From Engraulis encrasicolus (taxonomy: Eukaryota > Chordata > Actinopteri > Clupeiformes > Engraulidae): 64,000 bases of DNA. Below are positions 31,765 to 43,925 of this stretch, piece after piece; the first letter of the stretch is position 1; every line of letters begins with the position of its first letter. Below the pieces are notes generated by a model that searched no databases, had not been told where the DNA came from, and was given only the letters and a program-made list of their open reading frames with translations. Position numbers and translations under genes: made by a program. The stretch spans positions 16,998,664 through 17,062,663 of the forward strand of contig NC_085860.1 of the NCBI RefSeq assembly GCF_034702125.1, read 5' to 3'.

Positions 31765-32111
31765 ACTCCCTTATCTGTACATTCTAATCTATTCTATTCT
31801 ATTCTATATATTATTCACATCAGTCTGCCTCTTGATCCTCTTTATAGGCCTAGATATACAGTGATCTGAGCACAGCAATTAAATCGGCAAACATGAAGTA
31901 ATTCCCATTGTACAAAGGATAATATTAGAAAATATTCGATTTAGGGACTTTCAGACTCTTGTGTGCATTTAATTTTTATGGGTGAAGAGGTGTGGAAACA
32001 TTGTGAGGTGGTTTGAGGTGGAAACATTTTTCATGGTATAATGCATTAAAAGTGTAATTGAAATAGGGAGAGATTTAAATACAAATGGTCAATTTATGGA
32101 AAAGGTAATCT

Positions 32112-32966
32112 CCTGTTGCAAACATGAATTCAGTCTACACTGAAATAATTTCCTTTGATATCTATCTGAAATCTGAGTATGGAAATTAATTCTCCTTGTA
32201 TGAAAACCTGATGCTACATGATGTACTTAAGAGTTTACCTTGTGTAATCAAAGAAATGTACACTGTAGACTGGTGACGGCGGTCATATTGGATTCCTTCA
32301 TTTTGATGTACTATGGGAATTAAAGGCATTAAGCACCCTTCAAACCCCCTGAAGATGTATATCAAACATGAACACTATCAAAGACAATATGTCCTTAAAG
32401 CAAAAATATGTGCAGTGAGAAGTGCATTATTTTGGGGTCAAAAATCTGTGCTTTTTTGTGGTGTCATCCCATGTTCTACTGCCCATAACTAAAGAATGGA
32501 AAAAGGTAGACACAAACTTCTTTTTTCAGGTGAAAGTAGACAGTTCAGTGCAGTTTTCTGTAGTATTTGTGTTCACAGAAACAAAGAGCATTTTTTTCTG
32601 TGGATCTTGAAAGATTAGTAAAAATGTTAAAAATCGTTGACAATATGAGGCTCTCTGCTTTTAAAATGGCTGCCAGCCATGGCATAAGCATTTTCCTCCA
32701 ATCTGAGCTTAAATCTGATGACATAATGGCTTTCCCCATGTCTGAAAACATAAAAATAAGTGCTATTTTCAAATTCATACCTTATTTAGTCCAAAAGAAA
32801 AGTGATTGCAGGATTTTAACACGGTGGCGGCGGCCATATTGGATTTTGCCCGTTTTGAGGCATTTCGGTACATTTTTGCGTCCGGCATACGGCAGATTTG
32901 GATTCAGCACCCTTGAATACCCCTAAATCAGTTGTATGCCGAAAATTAACATGATTTGCCTTCAGG
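32112..32966. repeat. Long inverted repeat, right arm
   Basis: Reverse complement of 28,163-29,041, ending ATGATTTGCCTTCAGG. It differs by scattered substitutions and small indels. Confidence 0.92.
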
Positions 32967-33008
32967 ACCTTAAATAAGCACCTTTTCAGAAATCCTGCCT
33001 AGACTACA

Positions 33009-34523
33009 ATGCAAGAGAGACAGGGGAAACAAAATGAAGGAAAGCAACTGCAGCTGATTTCTTGCAAGAAAGGTGAGTCCAAATTTCAAAATTGCAGCCT
33101 AGGTTACACAGTAGGATAACTGGTTAGGTCTATCCCATTCCCATTCCCTGTGGCCTTCTGTGATAGCCAAAGTCAAATGAAAAAAAATCTAATTTTGTTG
33201 TCTATCATTGTGATAGAACCCATATTTGTCTTTGATATTCATTAGTGTCCCAAAAGACCAACATGGTCGATGTTGGTTCAAATATCCAAATGATAGCAAA
33301 GCTATTTGTAAAATGAATCCCACTCAATTTCAGAAAATGTGACGGACGTGAAGATGCCCCCTGTCGCAGCAGGTGCAAGTGTGAACTTGAGAGAAGGTGA
33401 GCCTATTTTAGCTAATATCCTGGTCTTGAAGAAAAGCAGTTTCTCAACCGGGTGCAATGCTGCCCGCCCTGGTCATCACATTTGCAGATTGATTCTGTCC
33501 TCGTAACGATATGAATATTAACGGTCATTTTCATCAGTTGCCAATGTCAAGGTGGCGGTGCGAACATCTGTCAGTCTTGAACTTTCATTCTGCTTTCATT
33601 TTGCGATCTCAACACTCTCAATAGGAAAGCTCTTACTTGGCCATGTCTCTGACCATCTGACAACGCCCGTTATAGCTGAAGTGTGGTAAAATAATGACGA
33701 GATTTTGACGGGGCACCAGTCTGCGTTTTGAATGCTGCTGACGCCATTCTATCTGCGCAAAGCGGTTTGCATAGCACAAGAAAAGACAGGCAGAGTAGCT
33801 ACCTCCGTGCTGAGCAGGTAGCCTATCTGCATTGAGTGCTCATGAAAATTACTACAAGGTAGGCTACTGTGAAATAGTTCCTGGCCGATTTAATTCTGAA
33901 ATTATAGGCTATGCAGTAGCCTAATAAATAATGATTTCAAAGAAATAAATAGGCTATAACTTCGGGGTGCCCTGACATTAAAAGGTTGAGAATAACGACA
34001 TCAAATCCAGCAATAGCCTACTTTTGTTCTTTAATCTGCTTTACAGCAGGTTTTAAGCGACATTTCGAAGTCCGCTTCTGCCAGTAGCCTAGGCTAAATC
34101 ACAGCTGATCTCTTTTCCTTCCTCTCCCAAACACTGATACGGGCAAACGTGACGTGCGTGCGGGGCAGTGCAAGTGAACGAATGTGTGCGCGAGCGCGTG
34201 TGTTTCTGTTCAGCGATGCACATTGAAGAAAGTTCAGTTCAACATATCAATGTCTCATGTGTCCATAGTGCACGAAATAGTAGGCTAAAGGCATTGAGAT
34301 GAGAGATGTAGGCCTACCAGTCTCTCCCCCTCACCCCATAGTGATGAAGTGATTAAAAGTCATTCCTATGGATAGATTCCTATGTGAAAGATTAAGACAT
34401 GTTATATTTTTATTATGTCTATTATGTCATATGATTGAAGATGAGGATGATTCAAGTGAAGGAGAGGAAAGCATAGAGGGGTATTCTGAGGAAGGCAAGA
34501 AGGATGACGATATCAGGAGGTAG
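33009..34523 (+). pseudogene. Three-exon coding remnant, possibly the N-terminus of a hAT protein
   Basis: Exon 1 (33,009-33,072) starts with ATG and reads MQERQGKQNEGKQLQLISCK, with a GTGAGT donor. Exon 2 (33,334-33,396) follows a TTTCAG acceptor, reads NVTDVKMPPVAAGASVNLRE and has a GTGAGC donor. Exon 3 (from about 34,441) reads EDEDDSSEGEESIEGYSEEG then KKDDDIRR and a TAG, with an alternative GTAGGC donor just before it. The phase is continuous across all three. An acidic, low-complexity N-terminus after a short basic start is common in hAT/ZMYM-like transposases. A hAT insertion begins 20 bp downstream, so the rest is missing here. Confidence 0.45.
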
Positions 34524-34543
34524 GCGCGCGCGCGGGGGGGAGG

Positions 34544-36489
34544 CAGGGCCGCGTTATCCTATGGTGCAACCGGTGCTGCAGCACCGGGCCCCGCCACTAG
34601 AGGGGGCCCCGGACGTCGTGAGATTGGAAAATATGAAACGATATTTGAGACAATCAATTGTACTTTTGACGCATTTCGCCATCCGTAGGCAAGCAGAGGC
34701 GCATATGCATATCTTGTCACCAGGCTGGACAGGCAGCTTGGGCCCCCCAAGACTGTAGCTGGGGAACAGTAGTGGCGATTTGTTACAAGTGTTCTTTCTT
34801 TTTAATTCTCGCTTGGCCCCCCTACTGAGCCTAGAATCGCCTCTGCATGCACGCAGGAATCGGAGGTCGGAACTTATCATTTCAGTCAGATGCTTCTGGT
34901 TGTGTGCCACCAGTGAAAACGGTGGTCAATAATTTTATAGTTTGATGATGGGCTACTGTCTAAAAAAGATGTGAGAAACTCGGCGTCAGCACTTGCTTCA
35001 GATTGTACGGATAAACTTCAGCCCGGCATGGATTAACGCATTGAAGAGAAGGTTGGCAACGTTATCCATTTTTGGTCAGTGTTATAATCGCTTTTTGTAA
35101 TTGTTGCATAGCGATCATGGACTTGTGCAATCATGTAGGCTTAAGCTAAGCAAACAGAGCACAGCACACCAACCTAACTTTATCTTATTCTATTGTTAAA
35201 ACATGGGGAAATAAATCACGCACCCAACTGCATTCGCGAAACAAAAGTCTTGCATGGCGCGGCGAGGACCACTTCTGAGGTGTTTTTAAAAAGTGTTCAC
35301 AATAATGCTACGTAGCAAGTGCACCAACCAGCACTCAAAGTTCTGACAGTCTGACAACAACAGGGCAAGCCAATCTAGCAAACACTAAAATGATATAGGC
35401 TAGTCGCATTTCCCTAAAGCACTGTAATAGGTCTAATGTCGATGCTCTGTCAGCGTATATCTTTGCGTTCGGCTTTGTGTTCAGTTAAAACATGCCTGGG
35501 TACCACTCGCGGATTGTTCAGTTAGCAAGTGGCTCTTATCTGGGAGGGAAAAAAACTTGTGTGATACATCCACATCTAAACATGTGGCCTACGAGTTTGC
35601 ACCGTAATCTACTGTAATGATTGCACACTATTGCATTGTAATGCACCATCTAGATGAAAACCGCTGACATCTTAATTGGTAGCCTATATGGTAGCCTACA
35701 TTTTGAGGGGATTTCGTGACAGTTTCACTTTGCTGTGGTTCCAAGGGGATTCCCCTTCCTCGCGTCAAGCGACAGCTGAGTAGGCTACTTTCCTTTGACA
35801 GACAGCCAGGGTGCATCCCAATATGTGTCCTTGCCTCCTCCACTTGTGCTTGTCTCCTCGTCCCGCCTCCTGGCCCCTCCTCCGTGGAGAAAACGATAAA
35901 GTTTCCCAGCTGTCAGCCTCGCCACAACAACTTTTGAGGGACTGTTTTTCATTCACCATCCCAATTGCAAATGAGAAAAAGACTTTACAATTGAGCTTTT
36001 GCAAGATATTGAAATATAATGCTGTTGTCAGTGATGTCATTATGACGAGAAGCGAGTGGAGGAGGCAAGTGGAGGAGGCAAGGTCACATATTGGGATGCA
36101 CCCACAGTCTTTCCAAGGCCATTGGAAGTTACATTAATTAACACGTGTTTCCCACGACGGTTTCGATTCGACAAATTGGTCGGCAGCAACGTAGCAAAAA
36201 TAAGAGACTTTTGGTTGTGCTTCTGTTTGGTAGCTCTAGCTGAGCCGACGTTTACTCTGCTAAACGGTAGTGCAGAATCTCCTCCCTGTCAGCTGGCTAG
36301 GCTTCCAATGACTTGCGTTGCGACCAGTGAACTCAGCAGGGGGTTCCGCGCACCCTTTTTTGTGTTGGAGTAGAACGTGTAGCCTGGGTTGTTTCATGCG
36401 TTTTGAATAGGCTATGGCTCATAATAATGTGGTGTAGGGGCCCCGGATTGCGTCTGCACCGGGCCCCGGCGAGGGTTAACGCGGCCCTG
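34544..36489. mobile_element. hAT-type element, about 1.95 kb, 8-bp TSD
   Basis: The left end CAGGGCCGCGTTATCC and inverted right end CAGGGCCGCGTTAACC match. Each is followed by GCACCGGGCCCCG-rich sequence. GGGGGAGG flanks both sides (34,536-34,543 and 36,490-36,497), though this is low complexity. No transposase frame is seen. A MITE is nested at 35,809-36,103. Confidence 0.8.
35809..36103. mobile_element. MITE, second copy of the 17,533 family
   Basis: The ends are GGGTGCATCCCAATATGTG and CACATATTGGGATGCACCC, better preserved than in the first copy. It is nested inside the hAT element at 34,544-36,489. Confidence 0.88.
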
Positions 36490-36745
36490 GGGGGAGGGGG
36501 GGGTTGGTTTAGTTTGGGGTGTGTGTAGGGGGGCCCATGGAAGAGGTCATTCCTAGGGCCCCAAATTTGGTGCTACGCCCCTGGCTGTGCTGTGCAGAAG
36601 GCTATAAGTGGCAGATTTGCTGAAATTCACGCACAACCTTTTTTTCTCCCTGGCCGTGACCGCTGTTCTGTTCCATGCCTTCTGTCACAAATGTGATTTG
36701 GTGCGTTGCATAGTTCATCAGGAGGCCAACGTTTCCCAAACATAC

Positions 36746-37546
36746 AGTGAGGAGAATAAGTATTTGATCCCTTGCTGATTTTGTTGGTTCGCCCACTAAT
36801 AAAGACATGATCAGTCTTTAATGTTAATGATAATATGTATTCAATATGGAGAGACAGAATATCAAAAAGAAAATCCAGAAATTAACTGTAAAGAATATAT
36901 ATTAATTGATTTATATTTCATTGAGGGAAATAAGTATTTGATCCCCTGCCAACCATTAAGAGTTCTGATCCCGCAGATCAAATGGCACTTCCAATCAACT
37001 TGTTACCTGAATTGAACACACCTGTTAATAGTAACTAAAGCCATTGTGTGTCACAAAAGACACATTGAATCTGCAGAATCAGTCCATAGAATCAGTCAAT
37101 CAATCAAACTAAACTCGCCAACATGGGACAGATCAAAAAAGCTGTCAAAGAATGTCAGGGACAAGATTTTAGAACTCAACAAGGCTGAAATGGGCTCCTG
37201 GATATTAAGGAGCAAACTGTTGGTGCATTTCTTCCCAATTTTAGGACATACAAAATGATCATCAATCATCAATCTTAGGCCTGTCTGTGGTTCCATACAA
37301 GATTTGACCTTGTGGGAGTTTAATAACCAGAAAAAAAAGAGATAAAGCACCTTAAAACTGTATGGGAGGAGCTAGGAAATGATCTCAAGGCAGCTGGGAC
37401 CTCAATCACTAAGAAAACTATTGGAAACACTTAATACCACAGCGGATTAAAATCCTGCAGTGCATGTATGGTACACCTGCTTCAGTCTTTATTAGTGGGC
37501 AAACCAACAAAATCAGCAAGGGATCAAATACTTATTCTCCTCACTG
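36746..37546 (+). mobile_element. Tc1-like transposon, internally deleted, TA target
   Basis: The ends CAGTGAGGAGAATAAGTATT and their inverse are about 62 bp with roughly one mismatch, flanked by TA (36,744-36,745 and 37,547-37,548). At about 37,125-37,200 the plus strand reads KKLSKNVRDKILELNKAEMG, which is the start of the Tc1 transposase DNA-binding domain (family LSKDVRDKIVxLHKAGxG). The catalytic domain is deleted (801 bp total against about 1.2-1.6 kb usual). Non-functional, but probably a target for family transposase. Confidence 0.92.
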
Positions 37547-37548
37547 TA

Positions 37549-38459
37549 CATAAATCCTCTTGCTGTTTCCCAAACATTCTGTTAATCTTTAGACCTGAAA
37601 CTGTTTGAGAAACTTCTGGATTCATTAAGCTAATATAATGTTTTTTGCAATCATGTTACACGTGTTAATTGTTGACATTGGCTACCTCTTCTGCGGTAGA
37701 TTTGATAGGGCCTAAATGCACAATTTGCAAAGTCTCATTATGAAAGCCAGGGCTCTCTTTAGATCACTTCCAAAGTCACACGCAACTTTCAACATCATAA
37801 ATAGGCTATTGACTGTTACCTGGCTGGAGGGGAGAACGGCATGTGGGGCTGCCCGCCACACTGCTGCCTGTGCAACGCGCTTCGAATCTGTCAGTTCAAA
37901 CGCGCTCACATTGACAAAGGGAGAGATGTGTGCCGTTGGAGGGAGCATGAGGCTTTTTTGGGGCATTATTATCACGTGATTTTCATTGACAAGTATGTCT
38001 AAATGATGATGGGAACATCGACTACAGCGTTAACCCTACATTTAAGGAATAAAATAATTAAAAATAAAAATAAAAAACGAACTTTCAAAAGGGCACTTTT
38101 GTCTGTTAAAGGCAACTTGGTGTTGCCCAAGCAACACCACGTGTCTATCTGTGCACGCCTATGACCAGCAACAACACGAGCTCAAAATACAGACAGAGCG
38201 CCCGTGCAGAATGCTTTCTTTGCCCTGTTTGTAAAGTTGTGAGAGCCCTCGTTGTAAAGGCATTTGGCGGATAAACTTAGTTGCACTATGCATTGCCACC
38301 AGTGCAGGAAAAAATAGGAAACAGCCAGTAGACAATAATATAGTTGCCTTATTTAACTTTCATACAGTCAGTTAATGCACTTCATATAGGGCTATGGACC
38401 GCAATTAACACTAATTGCACAGAGATTTCCCTGACAGTCAAATAATAGGCTATCAAAAG
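37549..38459. other. No gene recognised
   Basis: One 87-codon frame on each strand (about 37,712-37,979) overlaps in antisense and looks random. No repeat ends identified. Confidence 0.4.
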
Positions 38460-38645
38460 AGTCAAACATTGTGAAAATAGCCCATCTACAAGCCCACTAC
38501 GTCTCACAATGTGAGGCATTGTGCGCTTGTAGATCAGATATTTTCTCAATATCTATATACAAGAATAACTTGAATTGGGGGGTCCCCAGTCCAAATATGA
38601 TTGTTTTGGGGGGTCACGGCCTAAAAAGGTTAAAAATGTTCTAGA

Positions 38646-39454
38646 CTAGCCTGGGCGAAAAGCCGACTGTTGACTCCGTCAATCAGTCTGGCAAGAGCCA
38701 TGAGGAAATCCGTCTCCGTGGAGGGTGGTATATGGTCTGACCTTACTCTATCATTTAAATTAATTGGAGTTCCAAACTGAAATTAAAGGGACAGTTTGGT
38801 CAATTTCAACATGCAGTTGTATTGCTCACGCTACCCTTGACTTGTCAGTACCTGGTGATGCCACATTTTTCGGCTCAGCCCTTTCCGAGATATGAGCAAT
38901 TCTAATGGGGGCAGCGTTTGTTTACATTTTTAAAAAATGAAACATAGGCCAACTCCAAATATTTTCCTAAAGGTACTGCTGTTTGCTAGTTGTCTGCTGA
39001 TGTTTTATAACCTTTTGGATGTTTTTGGGAATAAATAAAAAAAAAATTTTTGAAATGTAAACAAAGAGCTGCCCCCATTACAATGACCAGGATCTCGGAA
39101 ACGGCTGAAGAAGAAGAAAAAAAAATCTCAGGTACTGACAAGTCCAGGGTAGTGTGAGCATTACAACTGCATGTTGAAATTGGCCAAACTGTCCCTTTAA
39201 AACCCATATTGTGCTTTATTACCATGCCTGTTACAATATAGCGTCGCAAAAGCATGCAAATAACAAAACGAAAGTGTGAATATAGTTATCTTAACCAATC
39301 AGTAACGGAGCTCGCGGTTGAGTTCTACGTCGCCACTCTCAACTTTTTGCTGATTGGCTAAACACTGAGAGAACCGAGCTCGAGGCTTTTATCCAGACAA
39401 TGTGCTGAGCCAAACTCTTTGGGTGGAGGACATTAGGATGGCGTTGCGAGGCTA
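38646..39454. mobile_element. Non-autonomous hAT, copy 2, with a nested TTAA element
   Basis: It has the same ends and body as 21,089-21,480, flanked by a perfect GTTCTAGA at 38,638-38,645 and 39,455-39,462. It is 809 bp because a 410-bp MITE is inserted at a TTAA. Removing that MITE gives about 395 bp, close to copy 1. Confidence 0.93.
38787..39196. mobile_element. MITE with TTAA TSD (piggyBac- or Kolobok-type)
   Basis: The ends AGGGACAGTTTGG and CCAAACTGTCCCT extend to arms of about 65 bp with few mismatches, then a looser palindrome to the centre (GGGGGCAGC.TTTGTTTACATT on both sides). TTAA lies at 38,783-38,786 and 39,197-39,200. The homologous hAT at 21,089 has AAATTAAAACCC at this spot, the empty site. 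Confidence 0.95.
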
Positions 39455-39769
39455 GTTCTAGATGGCAGCCATCTTGAATTTCACGGTCAAAACAAAGTTG
39501 TATTATCAAAATGATGTCAGATTTGGAATCCTCATGGTTGACTTGTATGAAAAAATGTCTTCATACATGATTCTAGGTAACATGGTACGGATACAGCTCT
39601 TATGAGGAGCTGCATGCATGCTGCAGGTGTTTGAGGGCTTTTATCATTGATTAAATCATGAAGTTAAACATGTATTGCTCTACGAATAGCAAATATGTCA
39701 CCATCTCTCATTGATCTTCATTGTTTTTCATTGTGTTGCTTTCCATGATTACAATGACCCTAAACGAAT

Positions 39770-39960
39770 TTGAGACGATTCGTCTAATGAATTGTTGAGA
39801 GGGGACCATTCGAACAAAACGTTGGAATATTCGTAGAAGGCATGGGGCGTTTCGTGCAGTACCTGAGGATTTTTCGTAGAAGACCTAAGGACGTTACGTT
39901 CAACCCATGCAGACCTTTCGTTTAACTGGGCAGACGTTTAGTTTAGTCTGCCTATTTTAT
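39770..39960. repeat. Left arm of a wide inverted pair (partner 47,811-47,990)
   Basis: GAGAGGGGACCATTCGAACA, AAACGTTGGA.TATTCGTA and AGGACGTTACGTTC occur here and in reverse complement at 47,811-47,990. Arms are about 190 bp with moderate identity, and the span is about 8.2 kb. Confidence 0.65.
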
Positions 39961-40346
39961 TAGCCTATTATTTTTATATTTTATCAAACTTGTGTGCCTA
40001 CCACCACAATGCAATGAAAACAAAAATCGAACCATGTAGAAAGTGCGTGCATCTCTATTTTTTAAAAATTAATTTTTCATTTTAGTTCAGGCTGCTTTTT
40101 TTTATCATTAGGCCTATTTTATAGCCTATTTTATAAATATACTATATCGTAACGGACTGCCTCTGCCTCCTCCGGAGTGAGATAGCAGAGTTACCCCCTG
40201 TGCACTACATCTGTCTATAAAATGGAGTTAATTTCAAATGGCGGGTGAGACTGTCAGGAAGCAACAAGCCGAGAGAGCAAGAGAGAGGGAACCATGAAGT
40301 GTGCGCCGAGAAGATCAGCATTCGCAAGAATGCTAAGCCAGACATT
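39961..40346. other. No gene recognised
   Basis: AT-rich. A charged stretch in one frame (SGSNKPREQERGNHEVCAEK, about 40,250-40,310) has no splice or homology support. Confidence 0.35.
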
Positions 40347-41168
40347 GATGTGAGCTGTTCCAAATTGAGACCAAGCGCACAAGTCTGCAAACAAGGGTTT
40401 TGCAAAAGTGCACTACTAAAAATAAGAAAAGATATTCGTTGTGTTGATCTGAGTTATTTCTAATGTGTTGGTCACTGATTTGTATTCATTTTTGGAAAGG
40501 TAAAGGCAGTCTTATTGTTGCCTAGCTGGCGCCCATCTCATAACTTAAAACAGTCGGTTGCACCGCTACAATATCGACAAAATGTTTTAAAATGTAGGCT
40601 TACAACAGTAATTTAAAGGTAAGGGATAATGTATTGTCCACACGTGACTATAAGAAAATATCGCCTTACTGGACGAATAAGACCCCCGATGCCGAAGGCA
40701 GAGAGCTGTTATTCCGCTCCGAAGGAAATATATTTCCGTAGTCACGTGTGGACAATACATTATCCCGCTTATCCCGCCTTTACCAACATTAGAAAGCATA
40801 GAATACACAGTTAACCAGTAGTTTATAGTAACAGGTTTATTGCCATTTTATAGCGTGCGCAAAGAAAGATAGTTCGTGGAACACTCATAATATAAAAAAA
40901 TGTTTGCAGGCTGCCTCGTTCACTGCGCGATATCTACTAAACTCGGGTTCATAACAGGATAATTTCTATCTGATCAGCGACAGTATTCCAGAAAAAACAT
41001 AGACAACCCAAGCACTGATGTGCGCCCTGACCATCATCAATAGCCTATCGATCCTGCTACCTGTAGGCAGAACACTGTGTGCCGGATGGTTGACTGGAGG
41101 AGGCAACTCTAGTCTAAATAGTAGGCTGCTTCACCCTTAAGGAAACTATTAACGAACTCCCCACTTGT
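40347..41168. repeat. 1-kb direct duplication, copy 1
   Basis: From GATGTGAGCTGTTCCAAATT to AACTCCCCACTTGTTA. Copy 2 is at 43,226-43,925 plus 45,100-45,358. Both include a palindromic MITE (40,618-40,790 here), TTTATAGCGTGCGCAAAGAA and CATTGCTGCCTCGTTCACTGC-like sequence (GGCTGCCTCGTTCACTGCG). No conserved long frame. Confidence 0.9.
40618..40790. mobile_element. Palindromic MITE inside the 1-kb duplication
   Basis: GGGATAATGTATTGTCCACA-CGTGACT and AGTCACG-TGTGGACAATACATTATCCC are inverted. Inner words GACCCCCGATGCCGAAGGC and TGTTATTCCGC.TCCGAAGG follow. Copy 2 (about 43,497-43,820) is interrupted by 190 bp containing GTATACCCACTTC repeats. Confidence 0.75.
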
Positions 41169-43225
41169 TAAAAAAATAAAAATAAACGTCGACTATAATG
41201 CACCTTCTGCAGACAACTGCTGGCACTGAGCAGAAAGCTATACAGCAAAATATTGATTATCGGTCAACACCATGCACTTCAGAACTCAGGCGCATTCATA
41301 GGCTACGGTTAAAAAATAGAAAGGTTCCGCGCTCACAAATTTTGTAATAGGAATGTGAAGCATCACAGGTCATGATATATGATAATAGGCTTTCTGAGTG
41401 TAGCAGAGTGGACCATTCAGGTTTTTGACCAAAATATAAATTCTCAATTTTAAGCTATATCCCGACTACGCCACCAGAGGGAGCCCTCTGGACACTAAAG
41501 TTAATGAACAAAGCACACAGGTTCGTCAAGAACATCCGAGACTGGGTTTAGGCAAACAGTAGACATTTTTTAAATCCATCACTTCTTTTAAATACAAATT
41601 TCATTAAAAACAAGTCAAGGTGTTGAAGAGTCAAAGTGTACACACACACAAAAGTAGACGAGGTTGGCCAATGGACTTCCCCCTTAATTAGGCTAAATTA
41701 CAATTAGTCACGGCAAACCACCCCCCATTACGTTACAGGGCAACCACATAATAAAGAAGATAAAATGCACTGTAATCAAGTGGAGCCACGCCAACACTGC
41801 ACACGGTTCAATACATGGGTACCTTTAGGCACCATACACTGCAAACAGGAGACTAGGGTTATTCCAGGTGATAGCCTATGTCGTCTTAAATTGTGGTGTG
41901 GTCTCAGACCCAAATAACAGACCCAGAGACTTGACACGGGTAATGAGCGAGACAAAAGAAAGACACAACTCTCGTGGTCAAAAGTGGGTAAACAAAAATA
42001 ACAAACAGAAAGACGGGAGCAATGCTCTTTCACCCACAGGCATCAATCACGCAAGGCACACATTCACTCTGTTCGCAAACTGTCCAGAAACAAAACAGCA
42101 GTATGCCAGCAGCCGATGACCCAGCACGCACTCACATGAGATCGGACTACCTGCGGACAAAAGTAAGCGATCAACAAGCGCATAAAGACACGGGTGCGAG
42201 AATACAGTAATCGATTCTAATGGTAGCCATAACATACCACTGGCGAGGCAGATAGAGATCATCCAAACGGCGCGTCATCAGTGGGATAACCAAACACCAG
42301 CCAGATACCTGCACGGGTGACGACAGCATTTAAGATGCGCACGCCAATTAAGTATCATTCCAAAAAGCCAATTTTAAGTTGAGACAATGAAATGGCCTAC
42401 CAGAATACACGAAGGGTGTAAGACCCAACAATCAGTCAGCACATCGGGAGTAGAGCCGCACATCAGGACCAAAGACCAACTCCACCAAGGCTTCCACATC
42501 CCCGTGGAGTGAAGGTCCACGGTCTCCAACTCTGTGCGCAATTTATGGACCAACTCCCCAAGTTACCGTACCCATTAAATCTGCCGCTGCGCAGCCGGTG
42601 TCGTGCTTTTAAAATACTGGCATACTAGTGATTGGTTCCCCACCAGTCACGAGGCACCACTGCAACATTGGGGTACTGCGCCGCTTTAAAGGCGCAGACA
42701 ACCAACATGTTACATGAATATACTGACCTTTTTAAAGTTAAACGTAGGCATAACTGTGGACAGCTGCAGGCACTAAATTATTTGGCTATTTTATTAACCA
42801 TTTGCCGATGGTATTTTAGTGCTTTTATTTTCTGTCATAATACCATGCACTTCCCCCTCGTCATCTGTTTGTTTAATAGAGTAGTGCTCAACAATGTCCA
42901 GTCACGTTGCTATTATTTGATACACTTACACAATTAATGCTCCTTATTTTCGCTGCTGTGTCAACTGTGATGAGCCTATTTACAATTGTCCTAAGACGTC
43001 AAACTGGTCCTGGATTAACGCATCACTGTTACGTTATTTGTTCTACTGTATGCATCTAGGCCTATATTCGTTATAAAAACAGATATCTTAGAATGAAGTC
43101 TTATGAATGGTCCACCATGCTTAATTCCATAAAGCATGCCAAATGAACTTGAAAGAAATGTGAACTGAAAACAGCGTGTCAATGCAAGCTCTTTATTTGT
43201 TAATAATAAATACAGTATGAAATAG
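41169..43225. other. Spacer between the two 1-kb copies; no gene recognised
   Basis: Short frames only. Nothing in 41,169-43,225 has convincing splice or family support. Confidence 0.4.
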
Positions 43226-43514
43226 TGATGTGAGCTGTTCCAAATTGAGACCAAGTCTGCAAACAAGGGTTTTGCAAAAGTGCACTACTAAAAATAAGAC
43301 AAGATATTCGTTGTGATGATCTGAGTTATTTCTAATGTGTTGGTCACTGATTTGTATTCATTTTTGGAAAGGTAACGGCAGTCTTATTGCTGCCTGACTG
43401 GCGCCCATCTCATAACTTAAAATTAAAGTCGGTTGCACCGCTACAATATCGAAGAAATGTTTTAAAATGTAGGCCTACAACAGTAATTTAAAGGTAAGGG
43501 ATAATGTATTGTCC

Positions 43515-43705
43515 ACACGCAGTGGTAGAACGCAGGTATACGGAGTATACCCACTTCTAAATTTTAGGGGATTCAGTATACCAACTTAAAATTGATTGAT
43601 CCATTATTTAGAATGGCATAAATATATACAGTATACCCACTTCAAAAAATGCGAGAATATACAGTATACCCACTTCAAAAAAGTAGACTACACCTAGACT
43701 ACAAA
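43515..43705. repeat. Short insertion with GTATACCCACTTC repeats
   Basis: Three copies of AGTATACCCACTTC(A/T)AA plus one inverted-like GGTATACGGAGTATACC. It has the look of a hAT-type terminus (GTGGTAGAACGCAGGTATAC) but no second end is seen. Confidence 0.55.
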
Positions 43706-43925
43706 TATTTTCCTACGGGGCGAATAACACCCCCAATGCCGAAGGCGGAGTGCTGTTATTCCGCTTCGAAGGAAATATATTTTCCGTAGTCACATGTGGA
43801 CAATACATTATCCCGTTTATCCCGCCTTTACCAACATTAGAAAGCATAGTTAACCAGTAGTTTATAGTAACAGGTTTATTGGCATTTTATAGCGTGCGCA
43901 AAGAAAGATAGTTCGTGGAACGCTC

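Larger units (their letters stand above)
38460..39590 (-). repeat. Composite repeat, inverted partner of 24,523-24,990, split by a hAT
   Basis: CCCACTACGTCTCACAATGTG to AAAAATGTTCTAGA (38,460-38,645) and GTTCTAGATGGCAGCCATCT to GATTCTAGGTAACATGG (39,455-39,590) are collinear with the reverse complement of 24,523-24,835. The intact partner has a single CTAGAAC at the junction, which confirms the insertion point. Confidence 0.82.
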
